Positions 7,035 to 17,277 of a DNA stretch of 64,000 nucleotides are shown here, piece by piece. The translations under genes were made by a program, and so were the position numbers. A model generated the notes under the pieces. It was not told the DNA's origin. It made no database searches and worked only from the letters and a program-made list of their open reading frames with translations. Numbering within the stretch: the first letter of the stretch is position 1; each line of letters starts with the position of its first letter. Source of the stretch: Emcibacter sp. (lineage in GTDB: Bacteria > Pseudomonadota > Alphaproteobacteria > Sphingomonadales > Emcibacteraceae); the NCBI GenBank assembly GCA_021647465.1, contig JAKIUQ010000001.1, positions 62,001 to 126,000 on the forward strand, in the 5' to 3' direction.

Positions 7035-7850
7035 TTATTCTGCGTTTTTTTCAGCCTTGCGCCCTTGGGCCAAAAGGCGCGTCAAAGGGCCATGAATAAC
7101 GCTATTGGTTGCGAGGATTTCACCTGTTTCATAAGCTTTGTTTTTGCCGTCAAAACTGGTCACGCTTCCGCCGGCCTCACGGACAAGAAGAATGCCGGCG
7201 GCAATATCCCATTTGTTGAGGCTTGCTTCCCAAAACCCTTCATATTTTCCGGAAGCGACATAGGCAAGGTCAAGTGCGGCGGAACCAAATCTGCGAATGC
7301 CGGAGACTTCCCCCATGATGGCTTCCATATTGTGAAGGAATAATTTATGGCCCGGCGTGCCGTGGAAAGGTATGCCCGTGGCAAGAAGACTATATTTCAT
7401 ATCGCGGCGTGCGGAAACCCGTATTTTCATGTCATTAAGATAGGCACCGCGCCCTTTTTCTGCCCAATATGTCTCGCCTGTGATCGGGTTGTAAATCAGC
7501 CCGGCGGTAATTTCACCATTCTGCTCAAGCGCAATGGAAATACAAAAATGAGGAACGCCATGCAGGAAGTTTGTCGTGCCGTCCAAAGGATCAACAATCC
7601 AGCGGCCACTGCCATCTCCCAAGTTTATTTCGCCTTCTTCTTCCAGAAGAAAGGCAATATTGGGCCGCGCTTTGAATAATTCCTCTTTGATGATTTTTTC
7701 TGATTTTAAATCTGCGGCGGAAACAAAATCTGCGGGCCCTTTGCGGGATACCTGAAGATTCTCTACTTCACCAAAATCGCGACAAAGTTTGCGGCCAGCC
7801 TTTTGAGCGGCCATTTCCATTACGTTAATTACGGCTGATTTCAAAGCCAT
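7035..7850 (-). CDS. suhB: Inositol monophosphatase family protein
   Basis: A 271-residue enzyme of the lithium-sensitive phosphatase family, hydrolysing myo-inositol phosphates; E. coli SuhB also modulates rRNA transcription. The metal-binding motifs are intact: EEEG at residues 70-73, IVDPLDGTTNF at 85-95, and the C-terminal WDIAAGILLVREAGG. Length is normal. AAGGA lies eight bases before the ATG. It follows efp on the same strand with a 56-base gap, a frequent alphaproteobacterial order. Confidence 0.93.
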   Translation of the reverse strand: MALKSAVINVMEMAAQKAGRKLCRDFGEVENLQVSRKGPADFVSAADLKSEKIIKEELFKARPNIAFLLEEEGEINLGDGSGRWIVDPLDGTTNFLHGVPHFCISIALEQNGEITAGLIYNPITGETYWAEKGRGAYLNDMKIRVSARRDMKYSLLATGIPFHGTPGHKLFLHNMEAIMGEVSGIRRFGSAALDLAYVASGKYEGFWEASLNKWDIAAGILLVREAGGSVTSFDGKNKAYETGEILATNSVIHGPLTRLLAQGRKAEKNAE

Positions 7851-7906
7851 ATGAAAAATCCTTCAAAATATAAAATCACGAGGTGTTTTTTTGGTTGCGA
7901 ATTAAA

Positions 7907-8470
7907 TTATTTGGCACGTTCAACATAAGTGCATTCTTCGATATTGACGACAACTTTGTCCCCGACCCCAACGAAGGGGGGTACCATTACGCGGACCCCA
8001 TTGTCGAGAATAGCTGGTTTGTTGGATGATGCGGCGGTTTGCCCTTTCATAACAGGCTCCGTTTCCGCAACCTCAAGAATGGCGTTCTGAGGGAAACTGA
8101 TGCCCAATGCAGAACCATCATGAAATTCAATAACCACTTCCATACCATCCTGCAGGAAGGCGGTTTTGTCGCCGATCAATTCGGCGCTTAATTCCACTTG
8201 CTCGTATGTTTCGATATCCATAAAAGTATACATGCCGGACGTTTTAAATAGATAGGAGTGGTTTTTTTGTTCCAGGCGAACCTGTTCGACCTTCTCGGAA
8301 GACCGGAAGCGTTCGTTAAGTTTACGGCCATCCCTAAGGTTTTTAAGTTCAACCTGCAGGTAAGCCCCGCCCTTGCCGGGCTGGGTATGTGCAGTTTTTA
8401 TCGCAAGCCAAAGCCCACCTTGGTGTTCAATGATATTACCGGGACGAATGTTGTTGCCATCAATTTTCAT
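7907..8470 (-). CDS. efp: Translation elongation factor P
   Basis: A 187-residue EF-P, which binds between the P and E sites and relieves ribosome stalling at polyproline. All three domains are present. The tip loop PGKGGA carries Lys33, the position modified by beta-lysylation in bacteria with EpmA; no epm genes are in the window. Domain III ends in [28 protein letters not shown] lies seven bases before the ATG. Confidence 0.96.
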   Translation of the reverse strand: MKIDGNNIRPGNIIEHQGGLWLAIKTAHTQPGKGGAYLQVELKNLRDGRKLNERFRSSEKVEQVRLEQKNHSYLFKTSGMYTFMDIETYEQVELSAELIGDKTAFLQDGMEVVIEFHDGSALGISFPQNAILEVAETEPVMKGQTAASSNKPAILDNGVRVMVPPFVGVGDKVVVNIEECTYVERAK

Positions 8471-8563
8471 TTTTTAACCTTTTAAAGAACGATCTGACAT
8501 TGCTCTAACAGTTTGATATAATCTATGCAATGATTATTCACATGCTAATCTCAGCTTTTGTGG

Positions 8564-9487
8564 TTAATATCCATTTTGGACATCTGCTTTGTTGATGAGG
8601 GGGGCATTATTTCTCATATTATGGTAGTTTGCAAGGAACTGCGCGGCGGCCTGCTCACTATTTGTCAGGCTGGCAATATGGGGGGTTAACGCAATTTTTG
8701 GATGCCGCCAGAAAGCATGATCATCCGGCAGAGGTTCTGTCCTGAAAACATCAAGGCAAGCGCCGCTGAGTTGACCCTGACAGAGGGCATCCAGCAGATC
8801 ATCTTCATTCAAATGAGCGCCGCGTCCGGCATTGATGAGATAGGCCCCCTTTTTAACTTTGCTGAATAATCCGGCATCCAGGATATTCTCCGTCTTGGGG
8901 GTGAGGGGCAGGAGGCAGACAATATAATCCGCATCCTTGGTGGCCTCGATTAAAGCTTTTGGCCCGTGAAAGCTTGTGACCTGATCAATATTCTTGGGGC
9001 TTCGGCTCCAGCCACAGACGGTCATACCGATAGTGGTCAGATATTGCGCAACATGTTGGCCAATATTCCCCAGACCCAACAGGCAGATTTTTTTTCCGGG
9101 GCGGGCCTCTTTTGGAGCCCAAACGCCTGCGGCTTGATATTCCCGGTATTCGGTGAGGCGAAGCCGGTGGTTCTGTATGACGCCGGCAATATATTCGGAC
9201 ATCTGCAGGGTCAAGGCATTATCCACCAGCCGCGTTACGATAATCTGCGGTGGCAGGCTTTGGTCTTTAAAAATATGATCCACCCCCGCGCCATATGAGG
9301 CGATGACCTTAAGGTTGGGATATTTAAGCAATTCCCCGGCAGGGTGGTTCCAGAGAATAGCATAGTCAATATCTTCTGTATTGCCGACCTCTGGCCAGAT
9401 CCTGATATCAAGTTCAGGATCACTTGCCTTAAGGGCCTTTAAAAGTTCGCCGCACTCCCGATCCGGCATGAGGATTAACAGGGTCAT
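8564..9487 (-). CDS. ghrA: D-2-hydroxyacid dehydrogenase, glyoxylate/hydroxypyruvate reductase A type
   Basis: A 307-residue NAD(P)H-dependent dehydrogenase. The first half holds the substrate domain (ASYGAGVDHIF), then the Rossmann motif GLGNIGQHVAQYL (about residues 138-150) and the catalytic set Arg in NAGRGAHLNE, Glu in FRTEPLPDDH, and His in TPHIAS. The short N-terminal domain and the final helices match the GhrA branch, which reduces glyoxylate and hydroxypyruvate. It lies between the VOC gene (11-base gap) and efp on one strand. No strong ribosome site is visible. Exact substrate is inference. Confidence 0.82.
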   Translation of the reverse strand: MTLLILMPDRECGELLKALKASDPELDIRIWPEVGNTEDIDYAILWNHPAGELLKYPNLKVIASYGAGVDHIFKDQSLPPQIIVTRLVDNALTLQMSEYIAGVIQNHRLRLTEYREYQAAGVWAPKEARPGKKICLLGLGNIGQHVAQYLTTIGMTVCGWSRSPKNIDQVTSFHGPKALIEATKDADYIVCLLPLTPKTENILDAGLFSKVKKGAYLINAGRGAHLNEDDLLDALCQGQLSGACLDVFRTEPLPDDHAFWRHPKIALTPHIASLTNSEQAAAQFLANYHNMRNNAPLINKADVQNGY

Positions 9488-9498
9488 GTTTTTTTATT

Positions 9499-9945
9499 TC
9501 AATTGGTTGCGAAAATATCATCGTCGGAGGCGAAAGACTTGAACTCAAGGCCGTTGCCCGAAGGATCCTGAATGAACAGGGTTGTCTGCTCGCCCGGTTC
9601 CCCTTCAAATCGGATATGCGGGGGAATTAAGAAGTCGATATTCAGAGCGGTGAGTTTGTCGGCCAATAGGTGCCATTCATCCCGCCGAAGCAAAAGTCCG
9701 AAATGGCGCGTTGGAACTTGTTTGCTCTCAACCGCGCTGGTCGGGCATTCTGGCATTACTTCATTATAATGGGCCACAATCTGATGGCCATAGAAATCAA
9801 AGTCAATCCAGTTTTTGCTCTCGCGCCCCAATTTGCAGCCAAGGACGCCAGTATAAAAACGCCTGGCCTCTTCCAGGTCGGTAACGGGGAAGGCCAAATG
9901 AAATCTTGGGATATTATTTTTGGGGATGCTCAAGGGATTGTCCAT
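9499..9945 (-). CDS. VOC (glyoxalase/bleomycin-resistance fold) family protein
   Basis: A 148-residue protein with paired beta-alpha-beta-beta-beta modules. RFHLAFPVTDLEEARRFYTG opens the first, HFGLLLRR the second, and FIQDPSGNGLEFKSF closes it. The likely metal ligands are His17, His76 or so and the late Glu. This branch is usually an uncharacterised dioxygenase-like or glyoxalase-like protein. It is probably co-transcribed with the downstream hydroxyacid dehydrogenase gene. No specific substrate can be assigned. Confidence 0.8.
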   Translation of the reverse strand: MDNPLSIPKNNIPRFHLAFPVTDLEEARRFYTGVLGCKLGRESKNWIDFDFYGHQIVAHYNEVMPECPTSAVESKQVPTRHFGLLLRRDEWHLLADKLTALNIDFLIPPHIRFEGEPGEQTTLFIQDPSGNGLEFKSFASDDDIFATN

Positions 9946-10033
9946 TCATGAATAGCTATTGAGGTTCGGCACGCTGATAGAAAATAAAGAGGGTTATCTG
10001 TGAAATCAAGACAAACTCTCGTAAAAAGGAAAA

Positions 10034-10059
10034 ACCCGCCTTCCAATATGAAGGCGGGT
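10034..10059. terminator. Strong terminator between ccrM and the VOC gene
   Basis: A perfect 10-bp stem (ACCCGCCTTC / GAAGGCGGGT) with a 6-base loop. On the minus strand a T-run follows directly, fitting termination of ccrM before the VOC gene. Confidence 0.9.
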
Positions 10060-10105
10060 CAGTTTTACCGGAGTTTATTGTCGTTATCGTTTTTATGAGT
10101 TTAGC

Positions 10106-11346
<1,241 letters not shown>

Positions 11347-11348
<2 letters not shown>

Positions 11349-11976
11349 AGTCCCTTATGGAGATTCCTTGAGAAATAAGGTTGCGAATAGGGGCGAAGGA
11401 TTCTCGGTGAAAACGACTCGGACCTACAAGGCTTAGTGCTTTTGTATGTTGGGGGGTACCATATCCTGCGTTACTCTCCCAGCCATATTCGGGGTAAATC
11501 TTGCTCAGATTTTGCATCAATTTATCACGTTTTACTTTTGCAACTATTGATGCTGCGGCAATGGAAAGTGAAATATTATCGCCTTTTATGATCGATGTGG
11601 TGGGGCATTTCAGTTTAGGAAGATGATTGCCATCCACCAAAACATGATCCGGCTTGAGGGGCAAATCATCGACGGCGCGCTGCATGGCAAGGAGGGTTGC
11701 CTGCAGTATATTATGGTGATCAATTTCTTCTACAGTTGCCTCTCCAAAGCCCACATGGGCCTGTGCCATGATAACAGCAAAAAGGGCGTTTCTTTTTTTT
11801 GCCGTCAGTTTTTTGCTGTCATTTAAGCCTTCGGGTATATGTCCCGGCGCCAATATAACAGCGGCGGCGATCACGGGGCCCGCCCAGGGGCCGCGTCCGA
11901 CCTCATCAACACCGCAAACAAGTCCGTTAATTTCTTTTTCAAGATGGTATGTTGGAAAGGCGGCGCTGCGGGCCAT
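11347..11976 (-). CDS. rnhB: Ribonuclease HII
   Basis: A 209-residue enzyme that removes RNA from RNA/DNA hybrids, including single misinserted ribonucleotides. The signature GVDEVGRGPWAGPV (about residues 22-35) gives the first catalytic Asp/Glu pair, VLVDGNHLP the third acidic residue, and the late motif SIVAKVKRDKLM is present. AGGTGAG lies nine bases before the ATG. The stop codon overlaps a GANTC site of the ccrM control region. The pair rnhB-ccrM is conserved in alphaproteobacteria. Confidence 0.95.
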
Positions 11977-12076
11977 TTAATAAGTCTCACCTAATTTATA
12001 TTGGGAAATATACCGCACTATAGCTCTCGTCATGGCTTATACATAGAGGCAATTTTGATTTTAGGGTATTGGCATA

Positions 12077-12153
12077 AAAAAATGGGCGGCTCACCTATGG
12101 AGACCGCCCAAGTCTGGGGAGGAAAATGTTTAACATCCATATTATTAGCCAGC
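12077..12153 (-). ncRNA. Candidate trans-acting sRNA with anti-Shine-Dalgarno motif (alpha-r8/suhB/MmgR-like)
   Basis: In the 383-base gap between rnhB and cysI the minus strand carries a typical terminator: stem TGGGCGG / CCGCCCA (12110-12104 with 12089-12083) followed by seven T. No minus-strand gene lies upstream of it, so it should end a non-coding transcript. Just 5' of the stem is a single-stranded UUUUCCUCCCC (12127-12117), complementary to ribosome sites, then AGACUUGGGCGG. As I recall, this order (UUUCCUCCC then GC-rich terminator) defines the alphaproteobacterial alpha-r8 (Rfam suhB, MmgR) family of about 77 nt. A -10-like TTATAA (12165-12160) places the start near 12153, giving that length; the -35 is weak. 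Family assignment is from memory. Confidence 0.6.
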
Positions 12154-12359
12154 ATTCCTTTATAAACGGTTAATTTCTTGTTTATATATTATTTATGTCT
12201 AATATTTTATTATGTGTGAACAGGGTAGGGCTGCACCCAAAAAAAAATCGATTCTCTTGTATTTCTTTTTGAATAGCGTATATGTATATGTAGAATATAA
12301 AATTACACATATTTTAACTGTGAAATGAGTGTGCCACTTAAGAAACCGGGTTAGGCCAA
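12154..12359. other. AT-rich gap upstream of cysI
   Basis: After the sRNA candidate this stretch is AT-rich, with an inverted ATATGT (12285-12290) / ACATAT (12306-12311) near the cysI start that might be a regulator site, and one GANTC site (12254-12258). The region 11977-12076 on the other side of the sRNA shows nothing recognisable. Confidence 0.3.
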
Positions 12360-14018
12360 ATGTATCAATATAATGAAAATGATCAGCGAATTGTTGATGA
12401 ACGTGTTGTTCAATTCAGAGGACAGGTGAAAAGACGTCTTGCCGGTGAATTGAAAGAGGATGAATTCCGCATATTGCGCCTGCAAAATGGTCTTTATCTG
12501 CAAATACAGGCCTATATGCTGCGGGTTGCCGTGCCCTATGGTTTATTGTCATCTCGTCAATTACGCATGTTGGCTCATATTGCTACAAAATATGATCGCG
12601 GCTATGGCCATATGACCACGCGGCAGAATATGCAGTTTAACTGGCCGAAGCTGGAAGATGTGCCAGATATTCTGGATGATCTGGCCTCGGTACAGATGCA
12701 TGCCATCCAAACCAGCGGTAACTGTATTCGAAATATCAGCGCCGATCAATTTGCGGGTGTGGCAGAGGATGAAATTGTTGACCCGCGCCCTTATGCGGAA
12801 ATTATGCGTCAATGGTCGACATTCCATCCAGAATTTGCCTATTTGCCGCGCAAGTTTAAATTTGCTTTTACGGGTGCCGCGCAAGACAGGGCCGCTATTC
12901 AGTTCCATGATATTGGGTACCGCGCGGTGAAAAATTATGCGGGTGAGGTTGGTTTCAAGATTTATGTGGGCGGCGGTATGGGCCGAACCCCGATGATTGG
13001 CAAGCTGGTCAATGACTTTGTGCCGGAAAAAGACCTGCTGGTTTATACCGAAGCGATTATGCGCGTCTATAATCAGTTTGGCCGCCGGGACAATAAGTAT
13101 AAAGCCCGTATCAAAATTCTGGTTCATGAGCTTAAACTGCCAAAATTCATTGAACTGGTGGAAACGGAATTTGCAGCCTTAAGGCAAGAGGGCGCGGTAC
13201 CGTTGGATGCGGCGGAAATTGATCGCGTTACGGCCCATTTCACTGATCCCGATTATATGGACTTGCCTGATAAAAGTGAAGTATTTAATCAGTATTTGCA
13301 GGATGACAAAGATTTTTCTTTATGGGTTAAGCAGAATATACTGGCGCATAAGAAATCCGGCTATGCCATTGTTAATTTGTCCCTTAAAAAGCCTGGCGTT
13401 CCGCCGGGGGATATTACGGATGACCAGATGTTGTCGGTCGCAGATATCGCAGATGATTATAGTTTTGGCGAGATCAGGTCGACCCATGAGCAGAATCTTG
13501 TATTTGCAGATGTCAGAAAAGACGATTTATATCAGGTATGGCAGGCTTTGAAAGATGTGGGCTTTGCCGAGCCGAATATTGGCACCCTGCAAGATATGAT
13601 CTGTTGTCCGGGACTGGATTTTTGCACATTGGCCAACGCAAGGTCAATTCCCATTGCGGATAAAATCACCACATGCTTCGATGACATGGATTATTTATAC
13701 GATCTTGGCGAACTTAAATTAAAGATGTCGGGCTGCATTAATGCCTGCGGTCATCATCATGTGGGTCATATTGGTATTCTGGGCGTGGATAAAAAGGGAC
13801 AGGAGCTTTATCAGATCACCCTTGGCGGGTCGGCGGGTGATGATGCCTCTATTGGAAAAATTATTGGCCCTGGTTTTGATCAGGATGAAATCATCCCGGC
13901 CTTGAAAAATATTCTGTCAACATATACGCGCCTTCGGGAAGAGGGAGAGGGGTTCCTTGCCGCCTACCGCCGGTTGGGAATGAGCCCTTTTAAGGAGCAG
14001 CTTTATGCAAATAATTAA
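12360..14018 (+). CDS. cysI: Sulfite (nitrite/sulfite) reductase, sirohaem [4Fe-4S] subunit
   Basis: A 552-residue enzyme catalysing the six-electron reduction of sulfite to sulfide in cysteine synthesis. Two ferredoxin-like halves (RLQNGLYLQIQAYMLRVAVP opens the first) carry sirohaem-binding basic residues (GHMTTRQNMQFNW). The cluster ligands are intact: C416-x5-C422 (CPGLDFC) and C459-x3-C463 (CINAC) followed by GHHHVG. The annotated DUF934 gene downstream starts 14 bases before its stop and is a standard partner in alphaproteobacteria. No flavoprotein cysJ is adjacent, so ferredoxin or another reductase probably donates electrons. Nitrite as substrate cannot be excluded from sequence alone. 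Confidence 0.9.
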   Translation: MYQYNENDQRIVDERVVQFRGQVKRRLAGELKEDEFRILRLQNGLYLQIQAYMLRVAVPYGLLSSRQLRMLAHIATKYDRGYGHMTTRQNMQFNWPKLEDVPDILDDLASVQMHAIQTSGNCIRNISADQFAGVAEDEIVDPRPYAEIMRQWSTFHPEFAYLPRKFKFAFTGAAQDRAAIQFHDIGYRAVKNYAGEVGFKIYVGGGMGRTPMIGKLVNDFVPEKDLLVYTEAIMRVYNQFGRRDNKYKARIKILVHELKLPKFIELVETEFAALRQEGAVPLDAAEIDRVTAHFTDPDYMDLPDKSEVFNQYLQDDKDFSLWVKQNILAHKKSGYAIVNLSLKKPGVPPGDITDDQMLSVADIADDYSFGEIRSTHEQNLVFADVRKDDLYQVWQALKDVGFAEPNIGTLQDMICCPGLDFCTLANARSIPIADKITTCFDDMDYLYDLGELKLKMSGCINACGHHHVGHIGILGVDKKGQELYQITLGGSAGDDASIGKIIGPGFDQDEIIPALKNILSTYTRLREEGEGFLAAYRRLGMSPFKEQLYANN

Positions 14019-14472
14019 AGACAAGGCCATCATCGAAGATAACTGGGTGCATTATTGCGGGGAGGGCGATTTGCCGGAAGGTGACCTTATCGTTTCTCTT
14101 GATATATGGCAGGAAATGGATCTTTCGGGCCGCAATATTGGCCTTCAACTTGAGCCTGATGACATGCTGAGTGATATTAAAGATGATTTGCATCAGTTTG
14201 ATTTGATCGCGATAAACTTTCCAACCTTTGCGGATGGCCGGGGCTATTCCATGGCAAAAATACTGCGCGACCGGCTTGGCTATAAAAAAGAAATTCGCGC
14301 CGTCGGCGATGTCATGCGGGATCAACTGTTTTATTTGCAGCGCTGTGGTTTCAATGCCTATGAGATCAAATCTGGCCGCGATATTGTGGATGCATTGGAA
14401 GCCTTTGAAGATTTTTCCGTTAAATATCAAACTTCCTCGGACGAACATATTCCTCTCTATCGCCGAAAATAA
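14005..14472 (+). CDS. DUF934 domain protein, sulfite-reductase associated
   Basis: A 155-residue DUF934 protein. The family regularly follows cysI in alpha- and other proteobacteria and is thought to help sulfite reduction, mechanism unknown. Recognisable features are the repeated D-L-I/P-E strand-helix pattern and the motif NFPTFADGRGYSMAKILRDR, then GDVMRDQLFYLQRCGFNAYE, both strongly conserved in the family. The start overlaps cysI by 14 bases with its own frame, so translation is probably coupled. No clear terminator follows, although T-rich runs do. Confidence 0.85.
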   Translation: MQIIKDKAIIEDNWVHYCGEGDLPEGDLIVSLDIWQEMDLSGRNIGLQLEPDDMLSDIKDDLHQFDLIAINFPTFADGRGYSMAKILRDRLGYKKEIRAVGDVMRDQLFYLQRCGFNAYEIKSGRDIVDALEAFEDFSVKYQTSSDEHIPLYRRK

Positions 14473-14526
14473 AAGTAGTTTTTAATTTTTTTTTAAGAAG
14501 GTCTGTTTAAAAGGTGCATGTTTGTT

Positions 14527-14544
14527 ATGTAACTTTTATGTAAC
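14527..14544 (+). promoter_or_regulatory. Pho-box-like direct repeat upstream of the porin gene
   Basis: Two ATGTAAC units (14527-14533 and 14538-14544) are separated by TTTT, giving the 7+4 architecture and 11-bp period of PhoB sites. Agreement with the E. coli unit CTGTCAT is partial (the TGT core and the A at position 6). The downstream gene encodes a phosphate-type porin, which makes PhoB control plausible. Confidence 0.45.
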
Positions 14545-14657
14545 AAAAACTACATTTTGCTGACATAAAGCTTGGATATTAAATAATCTGAAGGTGATGG
14601 TTTGTTTGGCCGTCACCTGAAAAGTATAATCAGAATTATTGATGTCTTTAAAAGGAA

Positions 14658-15971
14658 ATGAAGATGAGGAAACCCGTTATTGGCTTATTCGCCGCAACAG
14701 CCCTTTGTAGTGTGGCATTTTCACCCATAGCCTCGGCGCAGACTTTGCAGGAATTGAAAGCACAGATTGATCAATTGAGCAAAAAGGTTGAGGAGCTTGA
14801 AAAGAAAGAGGCGGCCAAAAAGGCGCCTGATTTAAAAGTTAAGTGGAAGGGCGCCCCTGAATTATCCAGCGCGGACGGCAAATTCAAAATGAAAGTTCGG
14901 GGCCGTATCTTTGCAGATTACGCCAATATTTCTGTTAAAAATTCTGCGGGCACCTCTCTTGATGGTGAAAAAGTAGATGCCACAGAATTTCGCACCGCGC
15001 GCCTTGGTGTCGAAGGCGTTGTCTTTAGGGATGTTAAATACAAGCTTGAAGTCGACCTGATAGGCGGCGCATCTGAAATTAAAGATGCGTATCTTCAGTG
15101 GAACCTCAAACCAGTTTCATTAACCGTTGGTCAATTTAAAACGCCAAATTCATTAGAAGAAGAAACCTCTGCCCGCTATCAGACATTTATGGAGCGCGGC
15201 TCTTTTACTGATGCCTTCTCGCTCGCTCGGCAAATCGGGATCGCTGTTGGCTATGCGGCCAATGATGTGACATTCAAGGCGGGTATTTTTCAGGGTAACT
15301 TTGAAAATGTTGATTCTCAACAGGATCGCACATATGCCGCGCGGGTAACATACGGGCCAGAATTAAATGAGGGTAATATACGCTTGCATGTGGGGGCCTC
15401 TATCAGACATCGGGAACTTTCGAACGGTGAAGGTGCGCGTTATCGTCAGCGCCCCCAAAGTCATCTGGCGGTAAATCGTTATATCAGCGCGGATTTTCGC
15501 GGAACGGATATTGGCGATGCTGAAAGTGATAGATTCTGGGGGCTGGAGGCCGCCGGGATCATGGGACCTTTTTCCTTACAAAGTGAATATGCCGTCTTAA
15601 GCGTGAACCGGATTGGCATGGATCAAAATGCCAGCCTTTCCGGGGGTTATATCAGTGCCAGCTATTTTATTACAGGTGAAAGCCGCAATTATAAAAAGGG
15701 TAAAATCGGCCGCACGAAAGTTAAGAGCCCTGTTTCCGAAGGCGGCATGGGGGCATGGCAATTGGCGTTGCGTTATGACACTATTGAATTAAACGATGCT
15801 GATGTGTCTGTTTTGGGCGGCAAACAAAATACAATGATATTCGGTGTGAATTGGCATTTGAATGATTATGCGCGCGTGATGGCAAATTATTCACTTTCGG
15901 ATATCGCCAATGACCCCGAAGGCGTCACAGATGTAAATGCCTTAAGCCTGCGTTTCCAGGTTGACTGGTAA
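14658..15971 (+). CDS. Phosphate-selective porin O/P family outer-membrane protein
   Basis: A 437-residue outer-membrane channel of the OprO/OprP family. A signal peptide ends at ASA-QTL (after about residue 27); a short coiled coil (residues 29-55, LQELKAQIDQLSKKVEELEK) precedes the barrel, as in trimeric porins with periplasmic helices. Family stretches include FKMKVRGRIFADY, ATEFRTARLGVEG and KLEVDLIGGASEIKDAYLQW, then VGQFKTPNSLEE. The C-terminus ends in the outer-membrane signature LRFQVDW with a final aromatic residue. A Pho-box-like repeat lies upstream and a terminator downstream, so it is monocistronic. Some members carry pyrophosphate or other anions, so selectivity for phosphate is inference. 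Confidence 0.88.
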   Translation: MKMRKPVIGLFAATALCSVAFSPIASAQTLQELKAQIDQLSKKVEELEKKEAAKKAPDLKVKWKGAPELSSADGKFKMKVRGRIFADYANISVKNSAGTSLDGEKVDATEFRTARLGVEGVVFRDVKYKLEVDLIGGASEIKDAYLQWNLKPVSLTVGQFKTPNSLEEETSARYQTFMERGSFTDAFSLARQIGIAVGYAANDVTFKAGIFQGNFENVDSQQDRTYAARVTYGPELNEGNIRLHVGASIRHRELSNGEGARYRQRPQSHLAVNRYISADFRGTDIGDAESDRFWGLEAAGIMGPFSLQSEYAVLSVNRIGMDQNASLSGGYISASYFITGESRNYKKGKIGRTKVKSPVSEGGMGAWQLALRYDTIELNDADVSVLGGKQNTMIFGVNWHLNDYARVMANYSLSDIANDPEGVTDVNALSLRFQVDW

Positions 15972-16006
15972 GCAGGCCATAATTATCAATATATTTCAAG
16001 ATAGGG

Positions 16007-16028
16007 CGGTGTTGTTGCGCCGTTTTTT
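16007..16028 (+). terminator. Rho-independent terminator of the porin gene
   Basis: A 5-bp stem CGGTG/CGCCG with a 6-base loop is followed by six T. It is short but well placed 36 bases after the porin stop. Confidence 0.7.
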
Positions 16029-16124
16029 GTGATGTTAATTACCCATTGAAATCATTTTACTTGCGCCATAATATTTATTATGTTACTTGCATAATAAGTA
16101 AGTAACTGGCGAGTATTCAGAATA

Positions 16125-16625
16125 ATGTGTCAAATAATAGCAAGTAAACCAAATAATATTTCGAAAATTGACATTTTGCTCGATCAAGCTTTTGGTGCTG
16201 ATCGACAGAAGAAAACCGCCTATAGATTGCGTGATGGCGTGCCCGCGGCGGCGGGGTTATCCTTTATCACCATGTCTGGTGCAGATATTATCGCCAGCCT
16301 TCAATTCTGGCCCCTGCTGATTAAAGATAACGATAGATCATATGCGGCTTTATTGCTGGGCCCCATTGCCGTTGATAACGATTATCGCGGACAGGGAATC
16401 GGTCTTGATTTAATGGCGCATGGTTTGCAAGCGGCCAAGGAACAGGGGCATAAAAGAGTTATTCTGGTGGGGGATGAAATATATTATAAGAAAGTTGGTT
16501 TTAGCCGCGCTTTGGCCTTGGGACTTGAGATGCCGGGCCCGGTGGATAAGGCCCGCCTGCTGGCGCAGGAATTGGTGCCTGATGCCTTCAAAGGGGTCAA
16601 GGGAATGATCTCAAAAATTAAATAA
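16125..16625 (+). CDS. GNAT family N-acetyltransferase
   Basis: A 166-residue acetyl-CoA-dependent acyltransferase of the YhbS-like branch. The acetyl-CoA pyrophosphate loop appears as DNDYRGQGIGLDLMAHGL (about residues 85-102), and the late YYKKVGFSRA is the usual substrate-side motif. The preceding strand ALLLGPIAV fits. Substrate unknown. It precedes the DUF1285 gene by 46 bases and may be read together with it. Confidence 0.85.
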   Translation: MCQIIASKPNNISKIDILLDQAFGADRQKKTAYRLRDGVPAAAGLSFITMSGADIIASLQFWPLLIKDNDRSYAALLLGPIAVDNDYRGQGIGLDLMAHGLQAAKEQGHKRVILVGDEIYYKKVGFSRALALGLEMPGPVDKARLLAQELVPDAFKGVKGMISKIK

Positions 16626-16671
16626 TGGGTAATCTCTTCTCATTGTCATATGAATTTCCTATATTAGGATC

Positions 16672-17277
16672 ATGACCGATAAAATAAATTTCAGGCCTGA
16701 CTTATTTGCCGCAGAGGCCAAAAAAATATCTGCCAAAACTTCTGGTGTAAAGGGACTGCCGCCGGTGCATCTATGGAATCCCGAGTTTTGCGGCGATATA
16801 GATATGCATATCAAACGGGACGGAAGCTGGGATTATATGGGGTCGGCTATTTCCCGCCCCGCCATGGTCAAGCTTTTTTCCACTATCCTGCGCCATGATG
16901 AAGACGGTAAATATTATCTGGTGACCCCTGTGGAGAAAGTAGGTATTCGGGTTGATGATGCGCCGTTCGTTGCGGTTGAAATGCGCATCGAAGGTGAGGG
17001 CCATGATCAAATTCTGCATTTTAGAACCAATGTGGATGATATGGTGATTCTGGATGCGGATCATCCCTTGCGCATGGAGTTTTCCGCCAAAGGCGAACCA
17101 TCGCCCTATATTCTTGTACGCGGCAGGCTGGAGGCACTCATCGCACGATCCGTCTATTACCAAATGGCTGACATGGTTGAAGAAAGGGGCGGCCAATATG
17201 GAGTATGGAGCGCCGGAAGTTTTTTTGAGCTTGGCCCAATTGAAACCAATCCGGCCTCGATTGAAGTCAGCCCATGA
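16672..17277 (+). CDS. DUF1285 family protein
   Basis: A 201-residue cytoplasmic protein. The DUF1285 hallmarks are [20 protein letters not shown] (about 24-43), then [20 protein letters not shown], a metal- or nucleotide-like pocket of unknown use, and [18 protein letters not shown]. It is translated just before the CoA diphosphatase gene (ATGA overlap), which in turn overlaps the CCA-transferase gene by one base. That conserved trio suggests a shared housekeeping role. The function is not known. Confidence 0.85.
   Translation: MTDKINFRPDLFAAEAKKISAKTSGVKGLPPVHLWNPEFCGDIDMHIKRDGSWDYMGSAISRPAMVKLFSTILRHDEDGKYYLVTPVEKVGIRVDDAPFVAVEMRIEGEGHDQILHFRTNVDDMVILDADHPLRMEFSAKGEPSPYILVRGRLEALIARSVYYQMADMVEERGGQYGVWSAGSFFELGPIETNPASIEVSP

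Noticed and set aside
12126..12173. 15-codon ORF on the plus strand with a perfect GGGGAGGAAA ribosome site
   Set aside because: The apparent ribosome site is the complement of the CCUCC motif of the minus-strand sRNA candidate, which explains it better.
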